From Boesenbergia rotunda (Eukaryota > Streptophyta > Magnoliopsida > Zingiberales > Zingiberaceae), in the NCBI GenBank assembly GCA_024364735.1, contig JAGFNQ010006452.1, positions 1 to 64,000 of the forward strand: a stretch of DNA of 64,000 nt. The letters are read 5' to 3'. The position numbers and the translations under genes were made by a program. Under the pieces are notes generated by a model, which was not told the DNA's origin, did not search any database, and worked only from the letters and a program-made list of their open reading frames with translations. Positions 35,510-45,825 of this stretch are shown in pieces (positions within the stretch are counted from its first letter, which is position 1; every line of letters begins with the position of its first letter).

Positions 35510-36974
35510 TGTTGGATCGAGAAAACCGATAGAGGGGGGGTGAATATCGGAAATCATTTTTCGAAAATTTTAGAGCAAGTACGCAGCGGAAATTAAAAAT
35601 CACAACACAGAGACACAGTCGATTTTACTTGGTTCGGAGCCTGTGTCGACTCCTACTCTAAGGCCCACGGTCGTTGACCATTTACTTTGGGCAATTCTAT
35701 ATACGGCGCAAACAGTTTACAAAATTTGATTACAAAATAAGTGCAGTAAATAATAATAAGAAAAACACTCTTCTTTACCGACGTCCGGAGTAGATCGACT
35801 TTTTCAGAGCAGCGGGACGTCGTAGGCTCGAGTTGGAAGGTTTCCGGAGCAAGGCGCGAGAGCATAAGAGCTTTGAGACGTTGAGTTAATTGATGTCCTG
35901 AAGCCTTGGTCGAGGGCCCGTTATATAGGGCCTGGGGGCGCCCGGGACGTCGGGGGCGCCCCCCACGTGGCGTTTGATCCGGTTGGATCTCGGTCACCGT
36001 TTGATCCCTTCCTTCTCGGGATAGATGTTGACCGGGGCGCCCGGAGCGCTCGGGGCGCCCGGAGCGCTCGGGGCGCCCGGAGCGCTCGGGCGCCCGGAGC
36101 GCTCGGGGCGCCCGGAGCGCTCGGGGCGCCCGGAGCGCTCGAGGCGCCCGGAGCGCTCGGGGCGCCCGGATTGACCGGGTCAAACACTTATCCTTTAGGC
36201 TTCGCTGGTGCTGCTTCGATGCTTTGTTATTGGGGGCGCCCGGGATGCTGGGGGCGACCGGGAACACGGGGGCGCCCGGGAGCACGGGGGCGCCCGCAGG
36301 ATGCACTGTCGAAGCTTGCTTCTGATTTGTGTGTTTTGTGTTCACCTTGGGGGCACCCGGGACACTTCGGGCACCCTAGTCAGCTATTGCCTCACTCCTT
36401 TGAGGCTCTCTGAGCTGCAGACTCTCATTCCTTCGGTCCTGCATCCAGGGTTAGTCCAAAACACAACAAGACATTAAAAGGTTAGTTTATACAGCCTTAG
36501 CTGTCTTGGTTCTGACTTTGGGCCTCCAAAATGGAGCCCTAGGTCGAACCGACGCCTACTGTTCCCTCGACGGGGAACGCGTCCTCACCTACTCCTCTCG
36601 AGAGAATTTACCTGTTGCCAACCGTTCCTCTGGTTGGACTTTTGCCTGACGGTCCTTTGTCAGGTCTTGGATGCCGAGCTGCCCTTCGCCCGGTGCCTAG
36701 CATTCCTTCGCTAGGGCTTTGCGACCTGGCAGCCCTTTGCCAGTGCCTAGCAGTCCTTCGCTAGGGCTTTTACTCTGGCATTCCTTCGCCAGTGCCTAGC
36801 AGTCCTTCGCTAGGGCTTTTACTCTGGCATTCCTTCGCCAGTGCCTAGCCGTCCTTCGCTAGGACTTTTCCTGCACACTAGAGTAACTTGTTAAAAAACA
36901 AGTAAGACTTAACTTTTGACCTCTGTTGCCATTATCAAAACACAGGTTTGACTTGAGTGCATTCTGCACCAACA
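35510..36974 (-). mobile_element. Solo LTR of a SIRE-like element, inserted in pol of C
   Basis: 1465 bp, TGTTGGATCGAG ... CTGCACCAACA, with TGTCA on both sides (35505-35509; 36975-36979). It is the reverse complement of an LTR of the A/E type, with a conserved ATTATCAAAACACAGG block near the U3 end. The TATA box on the minus strand (TATATAA) is at 35921-35927, and a GC-rich array lies upstream of it. No internal region remains, so it is a recombination remnant. Confidence 0.9.
36034..36170 (-). repeat. Seven ~18-bp GC-only units upstream of the LTR TATA box
   Basis: The unit GGGGCGCCCGGAGCGCTC occurs seven times, one copy 17 bp long. It alternates two palindromes, GGCGCC and GAGCGCTC. It produces long false ORFs on both strands (for example 35653-36345 minus). 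Confidence 0.92.
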
Positions 36975-38125
36975 TGTCAACCCCTTGCCCAAGGAATCCA
37001 AGACCTACATTTGGAGAGCAATGATCAAGGGGGAGGGAGAAGTACCCTAGAGGATGAGGATCTTGTAGTTAATGAACCCACAACCTCTAGGCCCTTGAGA
37101 CATCACCAAGAGCACCCTATTGACCAAATAGTGGGTGATGTCACTCAAGGGGTAAGGACTAGGTCCTATTTTAGAGACCAAACTAGTCAAATCGCCTTAA
37201 TCTCTCAATTAGAACTTAAATCTATTGATGAGGCATTAGGTGATGTAGATTGGGTCCTATCCATGCAAGAGGAGCTAATCAATTCGAAAGGAGTGAAGTT
37301 TGGGAGTTGGTTCCTCGGCCCAATGATTGCACCATTGTAACCACTAGATGGGTCTTTAGGAATAAACTAGATGATCAAGGCAAAATCACTAGGAACAAGG
37401 CTAGGTTGGTAAATAGGGGATTTAACCAAGTTGAGGGATTAGACTATGATGAGACTTATGCCCCCGTAGCTAGATTAGAATCCATTAGAATTCTACAAGC
37501 CTATGTCGCTCACATGGGTTTCACACTTCACCAAATGGATGTGAAGTCGGCATTCCTTAATGGGGTCATTAAGAAAGAGGTCTATGTAGAACAACCCCCC
37601 AGATTTGAAGACCCAAACTATCCTAGGCATGTTTATAAATTGAGAAAAGCCTTGTATGGATTGAATCAAGCTCCCCGGGCTTGGTATGAAAGGCTTTCTT
37701 CATTTTTAGTATCTAAGGGTTTTAGGAGAGGAACAATTGACCCTACTTTGTTCCTAAAATCTAAGGATAAGGACATATTTGTTACCCAAGTGTATGTAGA
37801 TGATATTATCTTTGGGTCAACAAATAATGAAATCCTACAAGAGTTCATCAAGTGTATGGAAGATGAATTTGAGATGAGCTTAGTAGGAGAGTTAACCTTC
37901 TTTCTAGGTCTTCAAGTTAAACAAACAAGTGAAGGGACACATGTATTTCAAACTAAATATGCTAGGGAAATGCTAAAGAAATTTGGCTTAGAAAATGCTA
38001 AGTTAGCATCTACCCCTATAGGAACTAATGTGAAAATGGATAATGACCTTGAAGGGAAAATGGTATACTCAAAATAATATAGGAGAATGATTGGTAGTCT
38101 ATTGTACCTAACCGCTAGTAGACCC
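36975..38125 (+). pseudogene. pol of element C, RT part
   Basis: Pol resumes after the solo LTR with a linker (HPIDQIVGD, GVRTRSYF) and RT: NKARLVNRGFNQVEG, DVKSAFLNGVI, ALYGLNQAPRAWYE and YVDD at 37793-37804. A one-base error near 37280 shifts the frame at the start of RT, and TAA is at 38075-38077. The piece ends at GACCC (38121-38125), the TSD of the next solo LTR. The RT catalytic motif itself is intact. Confidence 0.88.
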
Positions 38126-40059
38126 TGTTAGTGAGAGCCCTAGAGCCAATCATGTGATGGTTGTTGTATGGACTCATTGTATCATATTTCATATATATAT
38201 ATAAAGGCATTTGATTATGGTTATTATACTTACTTGTATTGGTGCTAAATAACTAAGTGTAATAACGTCCTTGGTAGTAGGTTCATATCTATATCAATCG
38301 ATTGGTTGAATCGATAGTGAGATGATATAGAGAACACTACTCTTAATTATTCCTAGTCAAGTATTAACATTCAGGGACAATGTTAATGCATAGAGACTAG
38401 CATGTAGGTCAACACGATGACTTGATCTCACAAGTCATGGATATGAGATATCAAGTTGACACATGAGTATGCATTGGAGAATGTATACTGAATGACCCAC
38501 CATGAGAAAGTATCATGGATCGTTATATGAGTGTCATATACTTTCTCATGTGACTATTAGTATGAATATTAGTCCTTAGACCTGAAGTCACCATAGTTCC
38601 CTACATAAGGAGTTATGTACTTTGGTTTCGTCAAACGTCACCCGTAACTGGGTGGACTATAAAGGCGATTACTGGGTATGTAACAAATTATGCGGAGGGA
38701 TGTGAGCGATGTAGATGGGATCTATCCCTCCTATATGACGGGAGAGATATCATAGTCTTGATAGAGTGAGATCACTAAGTGTATGGCCATGCCCAAATAA
38801 GGCAATATGAGATATTGAGCTTATTTGATTATAGTGAGTCTACTTGGAGTTCAAGACACATAGATTGATTGGAGGATGACACGGTCTATGCTTCATAGAA
38901 GATCAATCTAGATATCGATGAAAGAAGGACATTGTCACATATTATGAAAGTCATAATTAGTAGTCACATTGGTGATGTTGGATCTCAACATTCTTGTAAC
39001 TTGGGTAGCAATGATGTGTTGCTAGATACCGCTCATTGCTTATGTTTCTAAGAGGTTAGAAGCATTGCCAATGTTACAAGAATCTATAGGGTCACACACA
39101 AAGAACAAATAGATGGAGAATAAAAATGAAGTCAAGTTTGACTTGGCTAAATATGGAAAGTCCATAAAAGGCAAGTTTGACTTGACCCAAATCCAAATCA
39201 AGTTTGACTTGACTTGGTTCCACTTCAAGTTAGACTTGACATGAGAGAAGAAATGGAGTCAAGTTTGACTTGACTAAATATGGAAAGTCCATAAAAGGCA
39301 AGTTTGACTTGACCCAAATCCACCTCAAGTTAGACTTGACTTAATGCCACATCATGGTGATGAATTGGCATGGAGCCAACCATTGATGATGCTCCACATC
39401 ATCAAGAGCATTAAGTGTGGATGCCACCTCATCAAGGAAGATTAATGGTCAAGTTTGACTTGACCAAAAGGCCACCTCACCTTGACTTGACCAAGTGATG
39501 ACTTGGCTTGGTATTTGACCAATGATGATGCTCCACATCATCTCCAAAGGTTGTAACCCCCCATTTGAATTTGAATTCAAATTGAAAGGGGGTCATGGCC
39601 AGCCACTTAATGGCGTTTAATGGCCATTATGTGGCCGGCCACAATGAGAGAACAAAACCAAGTTTTGGTTTCATTTTTCTCATGGTGTGTCTTCTCTTCT
39701 TCCTCCTCCAAGTGTTGGTGCTCTTCTTCTTCTTCTCCTCTTGGCCGAACCCTTGAAAGGTGCTAGCACACCTAAAGGGTTTCCTCCATCCAATTTGTTC
39801 GCGTGGATACTTCTAGAGGGACGACACTTGACGTCCTAGAGATCCGACATCCAAAAGGAGCGAGCGGGATTAAGCGGGGCACGCACCAAAGGTAAAATGG
39901 TTTATCCCTCTTTAGATCTAGGAGTAGATCGAGTTTTGAGCATGAAATGAATACGTGATTTTTGTTTCAGAATTTTTCTTCGCACGAGATCCATGGCTTT
40001 GGGTTCTCGGGGTTTCCGCGACACGAAAAGGCGGTTTTCGTGGCCCGAAAAACCCAACA
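38126..40059 (+). mobile_element. Solo LTR, Angela-like copia type
   Basis: 1934 bp, TGTTAGTGAGAGCCC ... AACCCAACA, with GACCC on both sides (38121-38125; 40060-40064). Starting TGTTAGTGA and ending CCCAACA it resembles the Angela-type LTR at 3202-8653, but the body differs, so it is another family. It contains an array of CAAGTTTGACTTGAC motifs. No coding sequence of its own. Confidence 0.9.
39125..39500 (+). repeat. Repeats of CAAGTTTGACTTGAC in the solo LTR
   Basis: About ten copies or near copies of AAGTTTGACTTGAC or AAGTTAGACTTGAC, the longest shared block being about 100 bp (39130-39230 against 39252-39345). The motif is nearly self-complementary (GTCAAG ... CTTGAC). Confidence 0.8.
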
Positions 40060-40679
40060 GACCCGACATACTTTTTGCGGTAGGTATGTGTGCAAGGTAC
40101 CAATCATGTGCCAAAGAGTCCCATTTGGTAGTAGTGAAGAGGATCCTAAGGTATGTTAGAGGCACTCTCAATGTCGGATTGTGGTATCCTAGAACCCCAA
40201 ATGTTGACCTTATTGGATACACCAACTCAGACTATGCGGGGTGTAAGCTAGATAAGAAGAGTACTAGTGGAGGGTGTCAATTCCTTGGGTATTCCTTAGT
40301 TAGTTGGAGTAGTAAGAAACAACCATGCGTTGCCCTATCAACAACGGAGGCGGAATATGTGGCAATGGGTGGTTGTGTTTCCCAACTACTTTGGATCATG
40401 CACACCTTAGAAGATTATGAGTTACATTATTCCAAGGTCAAAGTCTTGTGTGATAATGTAAGTACAATCAATCTAACTAAGAATCCGGTTCACCATTCTA
40501 GAACAAAACACATTGAAGTGAAGCATCACTTCATTAGGGACCATGTGGCAAGGAGAGACATAGAATTACACTATGTTGAGTCAAAATCAAACCTAGCCGA
40601 CATTTTTACCAAGCCTCTTCCTGAATTGGAGTTTACATCCTTAAGAAGAGGGCTTGGAATGTGTTTTGTAGAAGTCTAG
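40060..40679 (+). pseudogene. pol of element C, RNase H and C-terminus
   Basis: After the second GACCC the frame continues without a break: FAVGMCARYQS, YTNSDYAGCKLDKKS, VALSTTEAEYVAMG, KHIEVKHHFIRDHV and FTKPLPELEF, ending at TAG 40677-40679. The Asp of the usual YTDSDYAG block is Asn here. The two pieces either side of the LTR join exactly once one TSD copy is discounted. Confidence 0.9.
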
Positions 40680-41650
40680 GATGAACCTTGGAGAAATACA
40701 ATAGGAAGGTGGTGCTTGATCCATTAGGGTGATACAAATGACTCACTTGTGCTTGTGGCATAGTGTTGGGTCATTAGAGGTATCAAATTATCAAAATTAG
40801 ACCAACTATGGGGAAGGCAAGTGTTTAATCAATGGACACTTTGCCCAAAGATCATGGTTGGACATTTTAAATATTTGAAAACCATTTCATGTTTTATATA
40901 TTTTGCCATAAGCTTAGAAGATATTTGATTGCAAAACTAGGTTGAAATATTGATACAAACTTAGTGGTTTTCAACAATTTTGAACTTTGGTCAAAAGTCA
41001 AGCATGTTTGAAATTTTATATGAACTGATATTTTTCCTTGATAGAGTATATTATTTCAAACATGCCTGTAAATTTTTACAATTTTTGAAATTTTCTGAAA
41101 TTTTTTGGACGTTTCTGAAATTTGGCTCGGAAACTGAAAAATGGCACTGACAGAGTATCAGTCGACTGCCTTGGGGCAGTCGACTGGCACGCCTCATTTC
41201 AGCTTCTGTGATTTTTTTCAGAAATCAAAATTTCTCTAATTTGATGCCATGGGTTAGCATTGCTTGAGGCAATCGTTTTGATGGTGTCAAAGGGGGAGAA
41301 TGGATGGTTTAAGTTAGATTTTTGACTTAAAATGGGTGGTTTAAGTTAGTTGTTTAACTTAAATTTTGGAGTATGATGGAAAATTGGAAATGGATAAAGG
41401 CATAGGTTAAGGGGGAGGGTACCTCTTAGGTTTTACTATGTCTTATACTCTTAATTGTTGTTGCTTGCTGTTAAGTTAGGTTTGGAACTTAACTTGGATT
41501 ATGAGTAGAATTGAAAATGGGAGAAGACATGGATTAAGGGGGAGATTACCTCTTAGGTTTTTGATATGTCTTATGTTTTTCAATTGCTACTGTTATTTAC
41601 TTTGTTGACTGATATTTTATCCCTAAACTTAAACATATTGTCACACATCA
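40680..41650 (+). other. Non-coding 3' region of element C
   Basis: No gene. One CAGTCGACTG inverted pair (41158-41189) of the kind found in the LTR is present. Two copies of a block with GATTAAGGGGGAG or GGTTAAGGGGGAG and TACCTCTTAGGTTTT (about 41400-41570) may be extra polypurine-like tracts. Confidence 0.7.
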
Positions 41651-41663
41651 AAAAGGGGGAGAT
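41651..41663 (+). promoter_or_regulatory. Polypurine tract of element C
   Basis: AAAAGGGGGAGAT immediately before the 3' LTR. Confidence 0.88.
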
Positions 41664-42589
41664 TGTTGAGCCAATCAGCCCAAGAATGATCGGGAAGATC
41701 ATGGTTTTGATGTGTGTGCCAATAAGTTTAAGGTTAGGGTGTTATGTTGTATTTGATATGTGTAATTGAGTTTGCAGGACTTGGAGAATCACACATGGAG
41801 AATATATCCGAGGGACGAGAGCCGAGGGAGGAGTTCTCCAAGGGAAAGCCGGGAAGTGGACTTTAAGGCACACGTGAAGGGTGGCATGGAGGCAAGCCAA
41901 GGGAAGGCTTGTGTGTGCATCCGAGGGACGATAGCCAGAGGAAGATGATTTCAACGGGCGAGCCAAGGGAGCATACCTGAAGGCATACGTGAAGGAGAGT
42001 GTTTGGAAAGGTTGTAAGTGAGTCGACTGGCCAGAGGGCAGTCGACTGTCAAAACTCATAGAGAGTTTACAGCCTCGGACCAGTCGACTGCCCCAAGGGC
42101 AGTCGACTGGTGACCCCCCAAAACTAGTCATTGGCTAGCCGTTGGTTGGCATTTTTTGCTAGGCCAGTCGACTGCCCCAAGGGCAGTCGACTGGTGCGGA
42201 TCTGGACAGCTTACGAAGTTGTCCTGTTCTCTTATAAAAAGAGGAATTTTCCGCACGTGAACGGTACGATTTTTCACTGTAACGAAGTGTTGTTCGTGCG
42301 ATTAGTCTTTCGATCTTCCTCTCGTTCTTCATCGCATTCTGTAAAGAGGAAGACAACTCTTGTAAAGGTTTCTCCACCTTTGAAGGAGACTTTTCATAGT
42401 GGAGGTGGAGTACTTGCGTGAATCCTTGGATCAGTCACCCGTTTGGGTGGATACCAAATAAAATTCCTGTGTTAGCATTGCTCTCTCGTTCTTTGTATAT
42501 TTTTGTTTGTATTGTGCTAACCTCTGTGTAGAGAAAACTACGAAAAAGTGCTATTCACCCCTCCCTCTAGCAACGAAAGCGATCGTACA
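41664..42589 (+). repeat. 3' LTR of element C
   Basis: 926 bp, TGTTGAGCCAATCAGCCC to GATCGTACA, complete. It has five perfect CAGTCGACTG palindromes arranged as hairpins (42080-42110 and 42164-42194, 14-bp perfect arms), and a TATA box (TATAAAAA) at 42233-42240. It ends inside the 5' LTR of D. Confidence 0.9.
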
Positions 42590-43503
42590 AATTCTCCCGA
42601 GAGGAGTAGGTGAGGACGCGTTCCCCGTAGGAGGGAACATTACGCGTCGGTTCGACCTAAGGTTCCATTTGGGAGATCCAAAGTCAGAACCAAGGCAGCT
42701 CAGGCTGTAAATAATGCTCTAAACTTATCATTTGTATGCTTTGTATGTCTTTGGAACTAACCCTAGATGCAGGAACAAATGGAAGGATTTTCTGCACTCA
42801 GGCGCCTCAATGGAGTGAGACGCCCTAGCTGGGCTAGGCGCCTGTATTGAGACAGGCACCCCAGTGAAGGGTTAAACGAAGCATTCGAAGCAAACTGCCA
42901 TGCAAGCCTCTGGACCAAGTCAAGCTAGGCGCCTGTGTTAACACAGGCGCCCCAGTCAGCTCAGGTGCCCCAGTTGAAGGGATAAGCGCTGGCCGAGTCT
43001 GCGGATTGGGTTTCTCGTAGGATAGGCCACGTGTCAAGCTCCCCCTTCAACACAGGCGCTCCACTGACCACTATAAAAGGGGGTTCACCCCCAAGGCTTC
43101 AGAACAACTTGCTAATCTCGCTTTCAACTCTTACGCTCAAGTGCTCCGGTCCGACAAGTTCCGTACTCGTGATTCAAGCGCTAACAACGACCCGCTGCTC
43201 CGGAAACTTCCAACCTCTCCCTTCATCAGTAAAAACTAATTTTGTTAAAGTGTTGTAATTGTTTTTCAATTCTATATTTGTACTCTCGACTTGTAATCTT
43301 TTACGAACATATAGAATTGCCCATCGAGCGATCAAGGACCGTGGGCCTTGTAGTAGGAGTCGGCCGCGACTCCGAACCAAGTAAAAAGAAATCATGTTAG
43401 CGATTGATTTTTTATTTTCGGTTGTGCAATTACTCTTTGCTTTCCGAAAATAATTTCCGATCGATATTCACCTCCCCCCCTATCGATTCAATCCGATCCC
43501 ACA
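42590..43503 (+). repeat. 5' LTR of element D, 5' part missing
   Basis: It matches 60050-60965 of the 3' LTR closely. TATAAAA is at 43072-43078, after GC-rich GGCGCC motifs. It ends CGATCCCACA. The upstream U3 half was lost beyond element C. Confidence 0.88.
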
Positions 43504-43505
43504 AG

Positions 43506-43517
43506 TGGTATCAGAGC
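43506..43517 (+). promoter_or_regulatory. tRNA-Met primer-binding site of element D
   Basis: TGGTATCAGAGC, two bases after the LTR, with the same spacing as in A. Confidence 0.9.
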
Positions 43518-43730
43518 GGGTGGCTCAAACTTGGTGCAACCACCAGTTTGAAAAGTTTTTTTTCGGATTTTCAAATTTTTAAAATTATTTTTTTTCGTTC
43601 GAAATTTTTTCCGTTAATCGAGGTTGGTGCAACACTACTCGATCTTTTTGTTATTAATATTTCTTCCCGCACTACTAATCCATGACTTAATCTTGGAATG
43701 AGTTTTTTTTGTTAATTCTTTTTTAGTTAA

Positions 43731-44860
43731 ATGGGCAATCAAGAATGGAACAGTGCCCATCCACCGCTCTTCTCTGGCGAAAAATTTCAATTCCTGGAGA
43801 AGTCAAATGGAATCCCATCTGAAGGCCCACATGAATATATGGATGATCATCCAAACGGGATTCTCTCTTCCCGTAGAAGATGAGTTATCAATCGAGTGGG
43901 ACAAGCTAGATGAACAAACCCTCAATCAAATTGAAACAGATGCAAGGGCAACTGCAATCCTACAATGTGGCCTGACCAAGGAACAACTCGAACTAGTAGG
44001 TCCATTCGGATGTGCTAGAGAAATTTGGGAAAAATTGATCAACCTTCATCAAGAGATCTCAAATGAAGAAGAAGATAAAGTAAGTTATTTTGCATTCTCG
44101 GCTCAAGTGGCCGAGACATAGTTGGGACCCAGCTTCGAAATTGACTCCGGATCAGAAGATGAGATAGAATCCGTACCTGACTACGAATTCGAGCCAGAAT
44201 CAGAAGACGAATTGACTGAGACAAAAACGGTAGCTAATCTTGAATTTTTTTTCAGAATTACAATTGAATAATCAAACTGATACTATAATGGTCGAGGAAG
44301 GTATAGTTTCTATTGCAGGAAAAAATCCAAGAGAACCACCAAAGAAGAAGCTTCAACCAGTACCCGAGTCTGACTCAGACTTGGAATCAGAAGACAGTGA
44401 AGGAGATCAACCAAACCTGGTCCGATTGGCTCGTGACCACTACAAGATGCTAAAGAGATAGAAAAGAAAGACGGCTGAAATCAGGAGGGAGATTTCCAAC
44501 TAGGAATCAAACAGTAATATGGTATATTCAAATTTTAAAAATCATATAATATGTTATGAGTGTAGACAAATAGGACATTACAAGAGTAAGTACCCCACTT
44601 GCAAGAGTCAACGTTCGGCAAACGGTACCCTCAAGAAGACTGGACAAACATTAGGGAAAGGTAACTTTACAATATTTGAAAACCCAGTATTTACCTCAAA
44701 TGATGTGATTAAATCCTATAAATTATTTAAATCAAATTTTAGAAAATTAGAACAAGAAAATGAAACACTGAAATATAAGGTCAAAATGCTAGAAAATTTA
44801 ATTCACAATCTTGCTGATTTTAAAAATCCAGAATATTATTCCAATTATGACGCGACTTAG
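43731..44860 (+). pseudogene. gag of element D, rearranged and broken
   Basis: ATG 43731 begins MGNQEW, with PPLFSGE; the frame shifts near 43786. The capsid start (SQMESHLKAHMNIWMIIQ, LQCGLTKEQLELVGPF) is followed directly by an acidic block (EEEDKVSYFAFSAQ, 44070-44230) that in A and C lies after the zinc knuckle. About 100 residues of capsid are absent. Then come the linker (VPESDSDLESEDSEGD), stops at 44459 and near 44501, and a knuckle (CYECRQIGHYKSKY) whose last Cys is Tyr. A Leu/Lys/Glu coiled-coil-like tail ends at TAG 44858-44860. It is unlikely to assemble on its own. Confidence 0.8.
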
Positions 44861-45540
44861 ATGATTATTTTTCTCGCTTAGTTTATTATGCTTAGATTTA
44901 GGATTGGTTAGATTAAGGACAAATGATTTATTTTGAAATTTAAATAACATAGTATTGGGTGGAGGTGAAATGATAGTACGTTGGGAAATTCTTCTAATAA
45001 GGTCAAGTATATCCTACTTGGTCTTTTTAGTCTGGTGGAACTAGCCGAAGCTACCGATCCAAGACCCAAACTAGTTAGACCAAAATTTTTCAAGAAGTAA
45101 TTTGAAAATGAAATTTCAATAAAAGGCTTTGTCAAGGAAATGGTTGTTGCTCCAATAAGGCTAAGGCCAAAGAAGGCCTCTGTGCCTCGCCAAGACCTGG
45201 AAGCGAATTTTCGAAATTCAAATTCAATTTACTATTTGATAAATTTGAATTTAACACAAATTTTAAGTAAATTTTAGATACCTATGTCAAAGTTAATTTT
45301 GCATTTCTTCTATAACATGTTTCTTGATTTACATGTTTTTATGCCACAACATTGTTTTCAAATATTAGTTCAAAAAGTTAATCTTATATTCTTGTTGATC
45401 AAAATTTTCTCAAAATTCACTTTAATTTGAGAATTGACTCATTAAACTTAGATCTAGGACTTGATTGACGTAATTACTAATTAGTCAAACCTGGTCAAAA
45501 TAGTCAAATTTGGTCAACGGTCAACCTGGTCAATGGTCAA
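44861..45540 (+). other. Spacer of element D
   Basis: It carries the conserved SIRE-type block (44950-45205). The homology to A ends before about 45300; after that D and F share their own sequence leading into the internal promoter. No gene seen. Confidence 0.75.
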
Positions 45541-45544
45541 ACCC

Positions 45545-45825
45545 GGGTCAACACGGGCGCCCGTGACCTCACGAGCGCCCTACTCACTTCCTAAGGCAGC
45601 AAAAGATGCCAAAAGGGGCTGACACCCTGACTCAGGTGCCCGAGAGGCTCACGGGCGCCTGAATCAACACGGGCGCCCAAGAGCTCTCACGGACGCCCGT
45701 GATACCCCTTATAAGCCCTTCACCTCTTCCTCATTTGCCACACCAATTCGAGTTCACATCTCTTCCCTCTTCCTTCCAAGGCGTCCAAAAGCCCTTCTTG
45801 TGTCCTCAAACGCCCTACTTTGACA
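45545..45825 (+). promoter_or_regulatory. Internal promoter-like region of element D's accessory ORF
   Basis: It begins with the perfect 14-bp palindrome CACGGGCGCCCGTG (45552-45565), with more GGGCGCC-type motifs up to about 45700. A TATA-like TATAAG is at 45710-45715, then a CT-rich leader of about 110 bp leads to ATG 45826. F has the matching arrangement at 31140-31420. The design is that of the LTR promoters (GC palindromes, then TATA, then TTCACC). Confidence 0.6.

Larger units (their letters stand above)
31566..42589 (+). mobile_element. SIRE-like Ty1/copia element C
   Basis: It has LTRs of about 0.93 kb (TGTTGAGCC...GATCGTACA), a tRNA-Met PBS, gag, pol and a polypurine tract. Its LTR sequence is unrelated to that of A, D, E and F. 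The 5' LTR lacks its first ~40 bp. Left flank is F, right flank is the 5' LTR of D (AATTCTCCC...), so no TSD can be matched; a deletion across the left end explains this. Two solo LTRs interrupt pol (35510-36974 and 38126-40059). Confidence 0.88.

Noticed and set aside
35653..36345. 230-codon minus-strand ORF rich in RALRAP repeats
   Set aside because: It is produced by the 18-bp GC array inside a solo LTR; it has no codon logic and similar ORFs occur in other frames.
41566..42421. Several ORFs of 60-130 codons in the LTR region of C
   Set aside because: The two C LTRs break these frames differently; they are LTR control and leader sequence.
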